DNA from: Chryseobacterium sp.
Lineage (GTDB): Bacteria > Bacteroidota > Bacteroidia > Flavobacteriales > Weeksellaceae
Length of the DNA: 64,000 nt
Direction of reading: 5' to 3'
NCBI GenBank assembly: GCA_031277615.1
Contig: JAITMC010000040.1
Coordinates: 215,777 to 279,776, forward strand
Both the position numbers and the translations under genes were made by a program. The notes beneath the pieces are model-generated. The model was given only the letters and a program-made list of their open reading frames with translations, did no database searches and was not told the origin of the DNA. Positions 63,476 through 64,000 of the stretch are shown piece after piece (position 1 is the first letter of the stretch; every line of letters starts with the position of its first letter).

Positions 63476-63520
63476 AACAAGCCATCAGGATTTAAGCCAT
63501 AGATTATCTAATGGTAAAAT

Positions 63521-63555
63521 ATGGTTTCGGGCGGCCTCCGGCCGCCCGAAACCAT
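63521..63555. repeat. GC-rich perfect hairpin
   Basis: ATGGTTTCGGGCGGCC and its complement GGCCGCCCGAAACCAT form a 16-bp perfect stem with a TCC loop. GC-rich against an AT-rich background. No T-run follows, so it is a weak terminator or a REP-like/protein-binding element. Confidence 0.8.
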
Positions 63556-63677
63556 CACATAACATAGCCATCGGAAACCACAGCAGTTATTTTATTTCTT
63601 AATTATTTCTATAAAAAAGTTTAGACTGGTTCTTTATTTTCTTTCATTTCCTGCAAACCGATAGATTAATAAAGATA

Positions 63678-63890
63678 TTATTTCTTTTTTTGTTTTTTTT
63701 TACGCTTTATGAGATAATATAATAAAGTTGGAAACACTACAAATAAGGAAATTCCCAACGAAATAAATTCCATAATCTGCTCATACCATCTATAGGAAAA
63801 ATTAGTCTGTATATAGATAAAGCGAAGGATAAAAAGAAAGTTGAGTCCTGCAATACAATACCAGAACCCTTTTTCTAAAGAAGGTAGTGT
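63678..63890 (-). pseudogene. 3' fragment of a membrane protein, cut upstream
   Basis: The frame (stop at 63678) reads backward through RFIYIQTNFSYRWYEQIMEF and FWYCIAGLNFLFIL, two clear hydrophobic segments, with a basic Lys-rich C terminus. No ATG or GTG lies before the frame meets non-homologous-looking DNA at about 63890, where the sequence GTCTCACTAACTGTGTAAGTT begins. This suggests that the gene is interrupted by an insertion element whose end starts here. Confidence 0.45.
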
Positions 63891-64000
63891 CTCACTAACT
63901 GTGTAAGTTAAAAAGTTATTCTGGAAAATTTTGAGCCTTTATAGCTCAAAAAATTTTACGGAAATAACTTTTTATTATTTTTAACCATTACATAGTTATG
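63886..64000. mobile_element. possible insertion-sequence end at window edge
   Basis: GTGTCTCACTAACTGTGTAAGTT resembles the terminal repeats of IS256-type elements (TGTGTAA motif). A large inverted repeat follows (AAAAAGTTATT...GAGC / GCTC...AATAACTTTTT, 63911-63975) that is also the shape of a terminator. The rest lies outside the window. Confidence 0.35.

Overview
The window looks like chromosomal DNA of a flavobacterium close to Chryseobacterium (Bacteroidota, Weeksellaceae). The evidence is AT-rich intergenic DNA, promoters of the Bacteroidota type (TAnnTTTG at -7), few Shine-Dalgarno sequences, and families typical of the group: GLPGLI, GSCFA, DUF4269, a type IX secretion (T9SS) sorting domain, an archaeal-type ProRS and the mevalonate pathway. 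No rRNA, tRNA or CRISPR array was seen.

Layout. 1-5.7 kb: RNA methyltransferase, small-molecule methyltransferase, ZIP metal transporter, FadL-like porin and a Trp/Gly-rich lipoprotein. 5.8-16.8 kb: proS, an OmpA/DUF937 protein, an Nramp transporter, grpE-dnaJ, DUF808 and several secreted proteins. 16.8-24.8 kb: DedA, prfB, an FAD oxidoreductase, an odd AAA ATPase, a hydrolase and an ABC-2 transporter. 24.8-25.5 kb: a repeat island. 25.5-41.3 kb: a WYL regulator operon, an ABC-F protein with a possible leader peptide, hpt-adk-obgE, two DEAD-box helicases, a GSCFA-DUF4269-TatD-methyltransferase operon, a prenyl synthase and the Pit/DUF47 phosphate system. 41.3-43.3 kb: a mobile-element-like region around a DUF2461 gene. 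43.3-47.2 kb: mevalonate decarboxylase, acyl-CoA synthetase and a dehydratase/epimerase.

The most interesting system is at 47.6-50.4 kb on the minus strand: three short precursor peptides with a microviridin-type leader (PFFASFLEKQ), followed by two ATP-grasp ligases. Each precursor carries three or four T-x-P-x-x-D ring units at a period of about eight residues and ends in a microviridin-like core (T-x-K-[YH]-P-S-D). This is a multicore graspetide (omega-ester peptide) cluster of the chryseoviridin type. A terminator-like hairpin separates the precursor genes from the ligase genes. No dedicated exporter or protease is present.

50.5-64 kb: hydrolase, pdxJ, MscS-type channel, ung, a MutS2 lacking the Smr domain, an AT-rich patch with a broken small-peptide gene, a T9SS cargo protein, a small membrane protein with an ABC ATPase, and a cobalamin riboswitch placed unusually before an acyl-CoA thioesterase gene. 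The right edge holds a membrane-protein fragment that seems to be cut by the end of an insertion sequence continuing beyond the window.
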